NCBI GenBank assembly: GCA_015066875.1
Contig: SVNM01000004.1
Coordinates: 1 to 64,000 of the forward strand
From: Ruminococcus sp.
GTDB lineage: Bacteria > Bacillota > Clostridia > Oscillospirales > Ruminococcaceae
Direction of reading: 5' to 3'
DNA: 64,000 bases
Positions 34,322 through 42,897 of this stretch are shown one piece after another; the first letter of the stretch is position 1, and the number at the start of each line of letters is the position of its first letter. Position numbers and translations under genes: made by a program. The notes under the pieces are model-generated. The model did no database searches. It had not been told where the DNA came from and worked only from the letters and a program-made list of their open reading frames with translations.

Positions 34322-34816
34322 TTGAATAAAGAGGATTTTCTGTCGGTAATAACCGCACTGCTTATGGTTACGGCACTTCTTGCGCTGATAGTTTTTCTTG
34401 TGCGACTTATGCGCAGAAAAGACTACACAAAAATGTATTGCCGTAAGGATATCCTCACAGGCAGAGAATACGGCTTTTACTGCTCACTTGCGCCACTTGC
34501 CGAGGAATACGGACTTCATATCTTTACAAAAGTGCGTCTTGCCGACCTTATCGAGCCTAAGGAGAAGAAAAACCGCTCGGTTTTTATGGAGTGCTTCAAC
34601 AAGATAAAGGCAAAGCATATCGACTTTGCTCTTGCAGACGACGAAGCGAATATTATTATGCTGATAGAGCTTGATGATTCCACACATTCACGTCCCGACA
34701 GACAGGAGCGTGATGTTTTTGTTGACGCAGTGCTTGCAAATACGGGATATCTGCTTATGCGCACCTACGGTGAGCTTGACGAGATAGTGCTTGCTCTTGA
34801 TGAGCTTTTATACTGA
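34322..34816 (+). CDS. DUF2726 protein, membrane-anchored nuclease-fold
   Basis: 164 residues: one N-terminal membrane helix (about 8-28), then a domain with FYCSLAPLAEEYGLHIFTKVRLADL, HIDFALAD and MLIELDDSTHSRPDRQERD, the DUF2726 pattern. DUF2726 is related in fold to very-short-patch-repair-type endonucleases. TTG start behind GAGGGAGG. Cellular role unknown; its place inside the element-bounded island suggests cargo. Confidence 0.75.
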   Translation: MNKEDFLSVITALLMVTALLALIVFLVRLMRRKDYTKMYCRKDILTGREYGFYCSLAPLAEEYGLHIFTKVRLADLIEPKEKKNRSVFMECFNKIKAKHIDFALADDEANIIMLIELDDSTHSRPDRQERDVFVDAVLANTGYLLMRTYGELDEIVLALDELLY

Positions 34817-34821
34817 AATGA

Positions 34822-35129
34822 AAAACCTCTGTATTATCGGTGATGTCCTAATAGGAATTTATGTGTATTTAGTGGGGGAACCTTTCTGAAGAAAGTTTGC
34901 CCCCACACCCCCTACAAAGACTTTTGAGTCTAATTTAAGCCCCATAGGGTACACACGGAGAAATAATTAAATTTCTTCTTTACTTGATGTGTGCACCCTA
35001 TGGGGCTTAAATTAAAACTTGAAAGTTTTAGGAAAGGAGTTTGAGGGATAACCCTTTTTCAAAAGGGTTTCCCTCAATATACTCATATATTCTCCTATAA
35101 GAATACCACCGTTATGGTACAGAGGTTTT
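34822..35129. repeat. Palindromic element, copy 2
   Basis: 308-bp imperfect palindrome in the same orientation as copy 1. Outer arms AAAACCTCTGTA (34822-34833) / TACAGAGGTTTT (35118-35129); side hairpin 1 GTGGGGG...CCCCCAC (34872-34906); central stem AAGCCCCATAGGGTACACAC (34938-34957) with its partner ending near 35009; side hairpin 2 TTGAGGGA...TCCCTCAA (35041-35077). Again between convergent genes. Stems differ in sequence from copy 1 at paired positions while pairing is kept. This fills the whole gap between the DUF2726 gene and the long protease. Confidence 0.9.
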
Positions 35130-35151
35130 GTTTGTGCTATGGATTTCAGCG

Positions 35152-38100
35152 TTAGAAATATCTCATACAGAACAGCATAAAGTCTATCATTGTAACCGAG
35201 CCGTCGCCTGAGATATCTGCAGAATACCTGGATTCATCTGTCGGGAAACCATTTACTATATATCTTCTGAATATCAGCATATCGAAAACATCTATATAAT
35301 TATTTCCGTCGATATCTCCGATCAGATAGTCGAGAGCCACAGTTTCGGTGTAACCGCAGTCGATACAGGTTCGTGTCTGAGTATTCTGGTAGATATTGTT
35401 GCTTGTTTCAAAGACGTGTTCTGAAGCTTCAATATTACCGCAGTCATCACAAATGTATATATGCTTTTCTCTTGTTGAAGGTATACAGCTTGTGCAGTTA
35501 TGATTTTCTTCGGTGGTTGCATTGCATATACTGCAGGTGCCTGTATGCTTGCCGTTAAGGTTATCAGAGCAATTTGTGCTGATATGCTTATTGGTCTGAG
35601 TAATTAAGCATATATCACAGGTTCTTGAATGAGTACCATCGCCGTTATTTGTCCAGCTACTGTAGTTATGGAGATAAGTTTCAATGTGTCCGCAGTCTAT
35701 ACAGGTTCTTGAATGAGCACCGTTGCAGTTATCTGCCCAGTCGCCGTAGTTATGGTTGCCGTGCTCAGAAATACCGCATCCTGTGCAGAATCTCATATGA
35801 TTTCCGTCATAGTCAATCCAATCGGTGTATGTGTGATATCCCTTCTGAACACTTCTGCAATCAGTACATATTCTTTTGTGCTGACCATTGCCCAGGTCTT
35901 CCCACTTGCCGACGCAGATTGTTGGTCCTTCACGATATGCGCAGGCGGTACAGCTTCTTGTATACTGACCATTGTTCAGTTCCCATTGGCTGAAGCAATG
36001 AGTTTCAGTTTCCACATATCCACAGTCAGAGCAAATTTTTGAATGTGTGCCGTCGGCATTGCTGAACCATTCGCCGAAGGTATGGCTTTGGGGAATCATA
36101 TTGTAGCAATCAGCACAGACCAGCTGATGCTGGTGTTCTGATATGCTGAAGCAAACGGTATAATTATGTTCTGCCTTTGAAGACTTACTGCAGATTTCGC
36201 AGAATGCTGAATGAGAAGCATCTGAACTGTAATACCAATGCTCTGATTGATGTTTGCCTGATTCTGTATAATCACATATCCCGCAGTATCTGCTGTGGTT
36301 TTCGCCTTCGGTGCAGTTCCAGTCTGACATAGTATGAAGCTCAGGTAAAGAATAACCGCAGATATCGCAGATTTTATTATGATAAATATTGTTGTCAGAA
36401 GAAATCTGATTAAAAGAATGGTCTGATGAAACTTCAGCCTTGCAGTAGATACAGAAACCGGAGTGAGAAGAAATATCTGCAAGGTTATATTCCGAAATCA
36501 CGTGTTCTTCCTGTTCGGTAGCAGAGCACAGACTGCAGATTCTTTCATGTGCCTCATGGTTCAGATTGGCATACTCAGAGTAATCGTGGGGTTCGATTTC
36601 AGACTTGTTGCATACAGAGCAGACTTTTTTATGAACGAACTCATTGTTATTCTCGTATTTTTCATAGGTATGTTCTGCTCTTTCAGGCAAACCACACTCT
36701 CTGCAGACTCTGATGTGGTAACCGTATTCGGCAGATGTCCAGAAGCTGAATTTATGGATATGCTTCTGTGAATAGTCACAGTCCTTGCAGTTTACCATAT
36801 TCGTACCATCGGGCAGAACTGTGTAATCATTGAGGATATGAAGATTTGTTTCTGAATATCCGCAGGTATTGCAACGGCGGTTGTGTGAATGTTCATTGCA
36901 CTGTGTCCACTGGCTGAAATCATGCTTTTCAGTTTCGGGAGCACCGCATGTCGTACATACACGGATATGAATTGCACTTGTCAGCGCTTTCCAGTCCTTA
37001 AAGGTATGCGGATTTTCCAATGTGGCGTCACAGTGAGCGCAATACTGAATGTGACAGCCGTTTTTGTAATTGCAGGCGGGACTGAATTTGTGTTCAGCTG
37101 TTGATTCTGCATTACAGTCGGTACATTTTTGCGTATGGGTACCATCGCCGTTGTTGATAGTTTCAGAGTAGTTATGGGGAACTGTAAATTTGTCTCCGCA
37201 GACAGAACAGCTATTGGTATGGGTACCGTTGCGGTTATCGGTTACAGAGTCGATATCGTGGGGGAAAGAAATACTGTGTTTGCAATCCTGACAAATCTGT
37301 TGATGTTCATAGTCTGATACAGAATACAAATCACCGTAATTATGTTTTCCCTCCAATTCATAACCGCAGTCAGAGCAGACCGAGATGTGCTTGATATCAT
37401 TTTTAATGACAAAGGTATCAAAGCTGTGCTGGTTGTGCTGTGGAGCCTTACACAATTCGCAGTATCTTACATGACCAGAGTCTGAAGCCGGGCTCCAGCC
37501 ACTGTAAATATGCTTTGAGGGAACAGGAGCATACCCGCAATCGGCACATTTCTGTGAATGGGTGCCATTTCCGAGGTCGCACCATTCATCGTCATTGAAA
37601 GAATGCTCTGCATCTGTGCGTACACCGCAGTCAATACAGGTTAATGAATGAGAATCGCTGTTAATAAAAGTTCCGTTTCCGTAATTATGAGAAACATTGT
37701 CAAGCTTAATTGAGAATTCGCGGTAATAGTTATTTCCGCAGTAATAGGTATAGGTTATACTAACTACATCGGCAGAATCGGGCTGTAAGCGTCCGTTTAC
37801 AACAGATGCGCCTGAAATATGTGACATTCTTGACAGATCGAGTCCGAGCTTGTTTATTTCACTGCAGTTTACATCAGAAATAGTTGTAACGCAGTTAGGA
37901 GTATACAAGAGACTTAAAGCGTCATATCCTGTGACATCGATAAAAGGCAGATATGTTTCGTGGATATAAAGATTTACAAGCCCTGCAAGACCATCAATAT
38001 TAAGGCTTGTCAAAGGGTTTTGACCGCATCCGAGATTATACATTTCCTTGCAGGCACTAACGTCAAGGGAGCTTATCTTGTTACCGTTACAGTACAGCCA

Positions 38101-40197
38101 GGTCAGGCCTGTCAATCCACTGACATCAATTGATTCAAGCAGATTTTCTTTACATTCAATGGTTTTCATATTGCTGTTATTGCCCGGCTTAAGAGATGTG
38201 AGCTTATTATTATTGCAATAGACAGATTCAAGCTCAGTATTGTTTGAAAGGTCAAGAGCTGTAATCTGATTATCATTTGCGTTTAAGAATTTCAGCAAAG
38301 GAGCGTATTGAACATCAAGCGCTGTAAGCTTATTATTATTGCAATAAAGGTCGGAAAGCTTACTACAGCTTGTAATATCAAGCTGTGTGATTTCATTTAT
38401 CTCACATTTTATTGTTTCCAAAGCAGTACAGCCGTTCAGATTAAGTGTAGTTAAGGAGTTGTTGCTACACTCAAGCGTTTTCAGGGAAGCAAGACCACTT
38501 ACGTCAAGTGAAGTGAGCTTGCAGTTACTGCACACAAGCTGTTCCAATGATGAGAAGTATTTTATTCCTGTGAGGTCTGAAGTATTGCTACCTGCAACAT
38601 TGATTTCAGTTACCGCTGAAAGTTCTTGATAAGACAGAAGATTGTTGTTGTCAGCATCAAAACCCTTGACCTTGCTACGGAATTCAGTGTCAGGGAAATT
38701 TTCTTCACTGATGAGAACATCGTTGCTTGTCATGGCTTTGAGACATACATCTTTGCCCATTGTTTTCTGAGTACATTTCCAGCCATCTCTTTGATTTGTT
38801 GCCACATTGTAGTCTGCAATGAAAGAGCCTGTATCGGAATTAGTACCGTTGTCAACATATATAAGTGATTTTGAATCGGTTTCGCAGATATCGAGAACAA
38901 CAGAGAAGGTCTGATTTCCCTCCAGTGCAACAGCAGAGGGCAGTTCAATGGTATGATAGCCTTTATAGGCGATGTTGCCTTCAAAGACACTTTTTAATGT
39001 ACCGTTTGCGGGATCATCTGATGAAACATCGGTATATATGCTTATTCTGTAGTCGGTGTCGTTTTCGGCAGTATAAAATCCCACGCATTTAAGAGTGCTT
39101 TTACTGTCGGCGGTAAAAATATTTGCTACGCTTATGCCATATCCGCTCTTTTCAGGAGCAACAGACGATGTGCGTAAACTGTCGTATTGATAGATTTTGT
39201 CATAATAATCTGCGGGCGCCATTACAAAGGAACGACATTCAGCAGTTAAAGAAGGCTCTTCATAAGATATATAGAAGTATCCGTCATCTTTTGAAGAGGT
39301 GCCACCGCTGTTCTTGCAAAGCCACGCTCCGTCTTTTGAGGGGGTTCCGCCGTTAACGAAATTGAATCTGGAATAATTATCATCCCAGCCCACGATGGCA
39401 ATAGCGTGTTCTGCTACGTCGGGTGAATGTGTTTTATTGTAATAATAGCTTGTTTCCCAGATAAACGGGTTAAAAGTGTATCCGGCGTCAGATGTATAAC
39501 TTGCATAAAGAGCACTTTTGGTCATTATAGCTTCTTTTACGCTTTGCTGATCTTCAAAGGAATAGGATTCACTGAACTGAAGGCGTGCATTATACTGATA
39601 ACGCTTGCTTTCATCAAAGACAGGCCTTGTAACGACATCGGGCGCATAATCATTAAAAACAGGTCCGTTGCCTCTTGCCAGAGCATTTAAAGCCAGAGCA
39701 TCATAACCGCCCGATTCATAACACTCCACGCCTTTATAGATGTTTGCGTCGTATTCATTATACAGGGGAGAAGATGCATCGGTAATATCCTGTCCTTTTG
39801 TATACCAGATGAGATGGGATTCAGCAAAGTTGACATTATTATCTGCGATGCCCTTCATAATCATACTTGATTCACATGAAGCAATGACTGCATGAGCCCA
39901 GCAGGTTTTTGTACTTCCCTGGGAAACTACATTTGAAGTATAGCCCATATCAACCATACTGTATTTTGAAGGAAGACACCCGCCTCGCGCAGAAGAGGAG
40001 ACAAGGCTGTAATCATAAACATTGCTGTTGATTATCTGAGAGGGCGATGCTTCAGGCTGAGAAAACGGTTCAGCGTCGGTATTCTGAGCATAAACGCAAT
40101 TAACTGAGGCACTGATGCCTGTTATATATACTGCAAGAAGTGCCGGGAAAAAACGCGCAAAAAATTTATTGTTTCGTTTCATAAATATGTCACGCAT
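35152..40197 (-). CDS. Giant secreted papain-family protease with LRRs, 28 CxxC/His repeats and dockerin
   Basis: 1681 residues. Signal peptide (1-~40); C1-type peptidase with C99 (TKTCWAHA), H264 (EHAIAIVGWDD), N296 (CKNSGG); a beta domain (about 350-510); about eleven leucine-rich repeats (536-775, CNNNKLTSLD type); then (about 836-1615) 28 modules of ~27-30 residues of the form W-x(6-10)-H-x(3-4)-C-x2-C-G-Y-x(4-6)-H; last a canonical two-loop dockerin (1623-1680: DIDGNNYIDVFD and DISGDGSVTMID). Probably a surface or cellulosome-linked protease; the CxxC/His repeats could bind metal. ATG at 40197 has AAGG upstream; ATG 40182 is a weaker choice. Confidence 0.88.
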   Translation of the reverse strand: MRDIFMKRNNKFFARFFPALLAVYITGISASVNCVYAQNTDAEPFSQPEASPSQIINSNVYDYSLVSSSARGGCLPSKYSMVDMGYTSNVVSQGSTKTCWAHAVIASCESSMIMKGIADNNVNFAESHLIWYTKGQDITDASSPLYNEYDANIYKGVECYESGGYDALALNALARGNGPVFNDYAPDVVTRPVFDESKRYQYNARLQFSESYSFEDQQSVKEAIMTKSALYASYTSDAGYTFNPFIWETSYYYNKTHSPDVAEHAIAIVGWDDNYSRFNFVNGGTPSKDGAWLCKNSGGTSSKDDGYFYISYEEPSLTAECRSFVMAPADYYDKIYQYDSLRTSSVAPEKSGYGISVANIFTADSKSTLKCVGFYTAENDTDYRISIYTDVSSDDPANGTLKSVFEGNIAYKGYHTIELPSAVALEGNQTFSVVLDICETDSKSLIYVDNGTNSDTGSFIADYNVATNQRDGWKCTQKTMGKDVCLKAMTSNDVLISEENFPDTEFRSKVKGFDADNNNLLSYQELSAVTEINVAGSNTSDLTGIKYFSSLEQLVCSNCKLTSLDVSGLASLKTLECSNNSLTTLNLNGCTALETIKCEINEITQLDITSCSKLSDLYCNNNKLTALDVQYAPLLKFLNANDNQITALDLSNNTELESVYCNNNKLTSLKPGNNSNMKTIECKENLLESIDVSGLTGLTWLYCNGNKISSLDVSACKEMYNLGCGQNPLTSLNIDGLAGLVNLYIHETYLPFIDVTGYDALSLLYTPNCVTTISDVNCSEINKLGLDLSRMSHISGASVVNGRLQPDSADVVSITYTYYCGNNYYREFSIKLDNVSHNYGNGTFINSDSHSLTCIDCGVRTDAEHSFNDDEWCDLGNGTHSQKCADCGYAPVPSKHIYSGWSPASDSGHVRYCELCKAPQHNQHSFDTFVIKNDIKHISVCSDCGYELEGKHNYGDLYSVSDYEHQQICQDCKHSISFPHDIDSVTDNRNGTHTNSCSVCGDKFTVPHNYSETINNGDGTHTQKCTDCNAESTAEHKFSPACNYKNGCHIQYCAHCDATLENPHTFKDWKALTSAIHIRVCTTCGAPETEKHDFSQWTQCNEHSHNRRCNTCGYSETNLHILNDYTVLPDGTNMVNCKDCDYSQKHIHKFSFWTSAEYGYHIRVCRECGLPERAEHTYEKYENNNEFVHKKVCSVCNKSEIEPHDYSEYANLNHEAHERICSLCSATEQEEHVISEYNLADISSHSGFCIYCKAEVSSDHSFNQISSDNNIYHNKICDICGYSLPELHTMSDWNCTEGENHSRYCGICDYTESGKHQSEHWYYSSDASHSAFCEICSKSSKAEHNYTVCFSISEHQHQLVCADCYNMIPQSHTFGEWFSNADGTHSKICSDCGYVETETHCFSQWELNNGQYTRSCTACAYREGPTICVGKWEDLGNGQHKRICTDCRSVQKGYHTYTDWIDYDGNHMRFCTGCGISEHGNHNYGDWADNCNGAHSRTCIDCGHIETYLHNYSSWTNNGDGTHSRTCDICLITQTNKHISTNCSDNLNGKHTGTCSICNATTEENHNCTSCIPSTREKHIYICDDCGNIEASEHVFETSNNIYQNTQTRTCIDCGYTETVALDYLIGDIDGNNYIDVFDMLIFRRYIVNGFPTDESRYSADISGDGSVTMIDFMLFCMRYF

Positions 40198-40258
40198 CAA
40201 GGCGTGCCTTCACTTCCTCTCTTGTGTAATTTGTTGATGTGCTATGTAACTATAACCA

Positions 40259-40287
40259 ATTATAGCGTATTTTTATGCAAATTGCAA
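40259..40287 (-). promoter_or_regulatory. Promoter of the giant protease gene
   Basis: Minus-strand TTGCAA, 17-base spacer, TATAAT, ~60 bases before the start codon. Confidence 0.8.
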
Positions 40288-40411
40288 TACAAAAACTGAA
40301 GAAAAGTTAACAAAAACGTAATATAATTTTTGTGTGTTATGGAAATGAGAGGAAGCTGAAGCGCATTTTTATGGAATGTTGCTGTCCTGTGGCTGATTTC
40401 AGATAATGTGC

Positions 40412-40448
40412 AAAAAAATAAAGCCCTGTACAAAATGTACAAGGCTTT
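40412..40448 (-). terminator. Terminator of the tRNA operon
   Basis: AAAGCC-TTGTACA / TGTACAG-GGCTTT stem followed by ATTTTTTT on the minus strand, just after tRNA-His. Confidence 0.88.
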
Positions 40449-40451
40449 GTG

Positions 40452-40529
40452 TGGGGTGGGAGATGGGATTCGAACCCACGATCTTCGGGACCACAATCCG
40501 ACGCTTTAACCAGCTAAGCTACACCCACC
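40452..40529 (-). tRNA. tRNA-His (GTG)
   Basis: Cloverleaf with anticodon GTG in loop TTGTGGT, an extra G at -1 opposite C73 (the histidine identity pair), T loop TTCGAAT and an encoded CCA end. Confidence 0.95.
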
Positions 40530-40589
40530 ATATAAATACAAACGAAACGCTCCATTGAATAGCATTGTATTAAACGGAGCATTTCGGAA

Positions 40590-40666
40590 TGGCACGCCTT
40601 ACTGGATTCGAACCAGTGACTTACTGCTTAGAAGGCAGTTACTCTATCCAGCTGAGTTAAAGGCGC
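40590..40666 (-). tRNA. tRNA-Arg (TCT)
   Basis: Acceptor GCGCCTT/AAGGCGT, anticodon stem ACTGC/GCAGT with loop CTTCTAA (anticodon TCT), T loop TTCGAAT, G73 and encoded CCA. Confidence 0.95.
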
Positions 40667-40690
40667 ATAAATAAACCGTCAATCTGACGG

Positions 40691-40764
<74 letters not shown>

Positions 40765-40794
40765 ATATTGAATATTATCGTTTCAACAGAAGTT

Positions 40795-40823
40795 ATTTTA
40801 TCATAAAAAACAGGAGTTGTCAA
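40795..40823 (-). promoter_or_regulatory. Promoter of the tRNA operon
   Basis: Minus-strand TTGACA, 17-base spacer, TAAAAT, about 25 bases before tRNA-Gly. Confidence 0.8.
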
Positions 40824-40976
40824 GTGGAAAAAACAAAAAAAGCACTTTGCACAAAAAAAGAGTATATACAGCTATTCTGATGTCAAAAGTGACGAGCGTT
40901 TACAGGACGACAAGAAACAATAAAGTTAAAATAAAAAAATATATTTTTTCTTCGTCTTTTTTCGTCGCAGAAAACA

Positions 40977-40998
40977 CTGTATTACAGAAAGTACTGTA
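40977..40998 (+). promoter_or_regulatory. CTGTA/TACAG half-site cluster
   Basis: CTGTA-t-TACAG-aaagta-CTGTA upstream of the 41.0-kb ABC operon gives two overlapping inverted repeats; a palindrome GGATAATTATCC (41003-41014) follows. Candidate regulator site; no clear promoter was found. Confidence 0.35.
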
Positions 40999-41033
40999 AA
41001 AGGGGATAATTATCCTCTGAAAGGAGTGGTTGT

Positions 41034-41927
41034 ATGGACAAAAAAAGAAAGAAAAGGAAGGTTCAGTGCGGTAGAAGAGGAGAGAGGATTTTCAGTAATA
41101 TATGCGTAGCTCCCGGCTTTGTGGGAGCACTGATATTCTTTTTCATACCATTCTGCATCGTGATTTACTATTCTCTTGTGAATAATCCCGTAATGCATGA
41201 ATTTGTATATCTTGATAATTTCAAGGCGCTTTTCAAGAACTCAGCCTTTATAACGGCGGTAAAGAATACTGCTCAGTTTTCGGTTGTGGCAGTACCGCTT
41301 GCGGTGATCCTGTCGCTGATGCTTGCGGTTATGCTTGAGGCGAAAATCCCCGGAAAGAGCGTTTTCAGAACATTTTTCCTCAGTCCGCTTATGGTTCCCA
41401 CTGCGTCGGTAGTTCTTGTGTGGCAGGTTCTTTTCCACAATCACGGAACCATTAATCAGGTGATTGAAATGTTTGGCGGACAGCCTGTTGACTGGCTTAA
41501 ATCACAGCACGGACAGATCATCATAGTCTGTATGTTCCTGTGGAAGAACCTTGGCTATAATATGATACTTTTTATGTCGGCATTAAGTGCAATCCCAAAG
41601 GATATTATAGAGGTTGCCCGTCTTGAAGGGGCAGGCGGATTTTACCAGTTTGTGCATATCAAGCTGAGATATCTTTCGCCCACAGTAGTTTTCGTGTTCA
41701 TTCTGTCGCTGATAAACTCGTTCAAAATTTTCCGTGAGGTCTATCTGCTTACAGGTGATTATCCCTATGACAAGCTTTATATGCTTCAGCACTTTATGAA
41801 CAACACCTTCAACAGTCTTGATTATCAGAAGCTTTCGGCTGCGGCGGTGCTTTTCGCTGTTGTGATGATAGTGATAATCGGAGTTCTTATGTTTGTTGAA
41901 AATAAATACGGAGAGGATGTGGAATAA
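41034..41927 (+). CDS. Sugar-type ABC permease (MalF/UgpA class)
   Basis: 297 residues, six membrane segments, with the cytoplasmic EAA loop (EVARLEGAGGFYQFVHIKL) that contacts the ATPase. Strong GAAAGGAG site. First gene of an operon that also codes for a second permease and a binding lipoprotein. No ATPase gene is present, so a shared MsmX/MsmK-type ATPase elsewhere is presumed. Substrate unknown. Confidence 0.9.
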   Translation: MDKKRKKRKVQCGRRGERIFSNICVAPGFVGALIFFFIPFCIVIYYSLVNNPVMHEFVYLDNFKALFKNSAFITAVKNTAQFSVVAVPLAVILSLMLAVMLEAKIPGKSVFRTFFLSPLMVPTASVVLVWQVLFHNHGTINQVIEMFGGQPVDWLKSQHGQIIIVCMFLWKNLGYNMILFMSALSAIPKDIIEVARLEGAGGFYQFVHIKLRYLSPTVVFVFILSLINSFKIFREVYLLTGDYPYDKLYMLQHFMNNTFNSLDYQKLSAAAVLFAVVMIVIIGVLMFVENKYGEDVE

Positions 41928-42871
41928 TGAGAAATCTGCGAAAAAGCAAAAAAAAGCTTTTCACTGTGGTTATTACGGCATTTGCCTTTGCTGTGGCAGT
42001 GTCATTTCTGCTTCCCACAGTGCTTACCATAGCAAATTCGTTTATGGCAACAAGCGAAATTTCGTCAAACTACGGTGTGATGTACGGAAATATGACAGGT
42101 GACAGGAAAACCTATATTTCCGAAAATGTTAATCTGAAATTCATACCCGATTTTGTATCCTTTGAGCAGTACTCCACTGTATTGTTCAAGAGTCCCGAAT
42201 ATCTGTTTAAATTCTGGAATTCCGTAATACTTACCGTTCCGATAACCGTTTTCCAGATACTTGTTGCGATTTTTGCGGCATATGGTTTTTCCCGCTATGA
42301 AGGCAAGGTCAAGAGCATAATTTTCTTCTCGTACATAATTCTTATGCTTATGCCCTATCAGGTAACTCTTGTGCCGAATTTCCTCGTTGCTGATTTCATA
42401 AAGAATACCGCAACCGAGTTTTTCACTCAGCAGGGCAAGCCTCTGCCTGAATATATAAGCAATATGCGCTGGTCTATAATCTTGCCGGGAATATTCTCGC
42501 CCTTCAGCGTGTATCTTCTCACAAAGGTTATGAAGAGAATTCCCGTTTCATATATCGAGGCTGCAAAGCTTGACGGGGCAAATGAGCTTCAGGTGCTTTT
42601 CGGGGTATGTCTGCCTCTGTGCAAGGGAGCTCTTGTATCGGTGGTAATGCTTGTATTCATCGACTACTGGAATATGGTCGAACAGCCCATTGTAATGATG
42701 AAGGAATCAGATCTGCACCCGCTTTCCGTATTCCTGTCGCAGATAAACACAGGCGATGTGGGTATGGCGTTTGCTGTGGGAGTTGTATATATGATCCCGA
42801 CAATACTTATGTTCCTCTACGGTGAAGAGTACCTTGTTGAAGGTATTACCGCTGGCGGAATCAAAGGCTGA
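41927..42871 (+). CDS. Sugar-type ABC permease (MalG/UgpE class)
   Basis: 314 residues; EAA loop EAAKLDGANELQVLFGVCLP. ATG overlaps the stop of the first permease (TAATG). Partner subunit in the same translocation pore. A ~55-residue loop after the first membrane helix (about 35-90) is longer than usual and may sit outside the membrane. Confidence 0.9.
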   Translation: MRNLRKSKKKLFTVVITAFAFAVAVSFLLPTVLTIANSFMATSEISSNYGVMYGNMTGDRKTYISENVNLKFIPDFVSFEQYSTVLFKSPEYLFKFWNSVILTVPITVFQILVAIFAAYGFSRYEGKVKSIIFFSYIILMLMPYQVTLVPNFLVADFIKNTATEFFTQQGKPLPEYISNMRWSIILPGIFSPFSVYLLTKVMKRIPVSYIEAAKLDGANELQVLFGVCLPLCKGALVSVVMLVFIDYWNMVEQPIVMMKESDLHPLSVFLSQINTGDVGMAFAVGVVYMIPTILMFLYGEEYLVEGITAGGIKG

Positions 42872-42897
42872 TTATAACGTGAAAAGGAGTTTTAACT

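Noticed and set aside
31973-34816. An intact prophage
   Set aside because: Only lysis genes are phage-like; no structural, replication or integration genes are present, and the tRNA cluster is 5 kb away without attachment repeats.
40860-41033. A small gene (60 codons at 40817-40999) before the 41-kb ABC operon
   Set aside because: Low complexity, AT-rich intergenic DNA with no ribosome site or protein signature.
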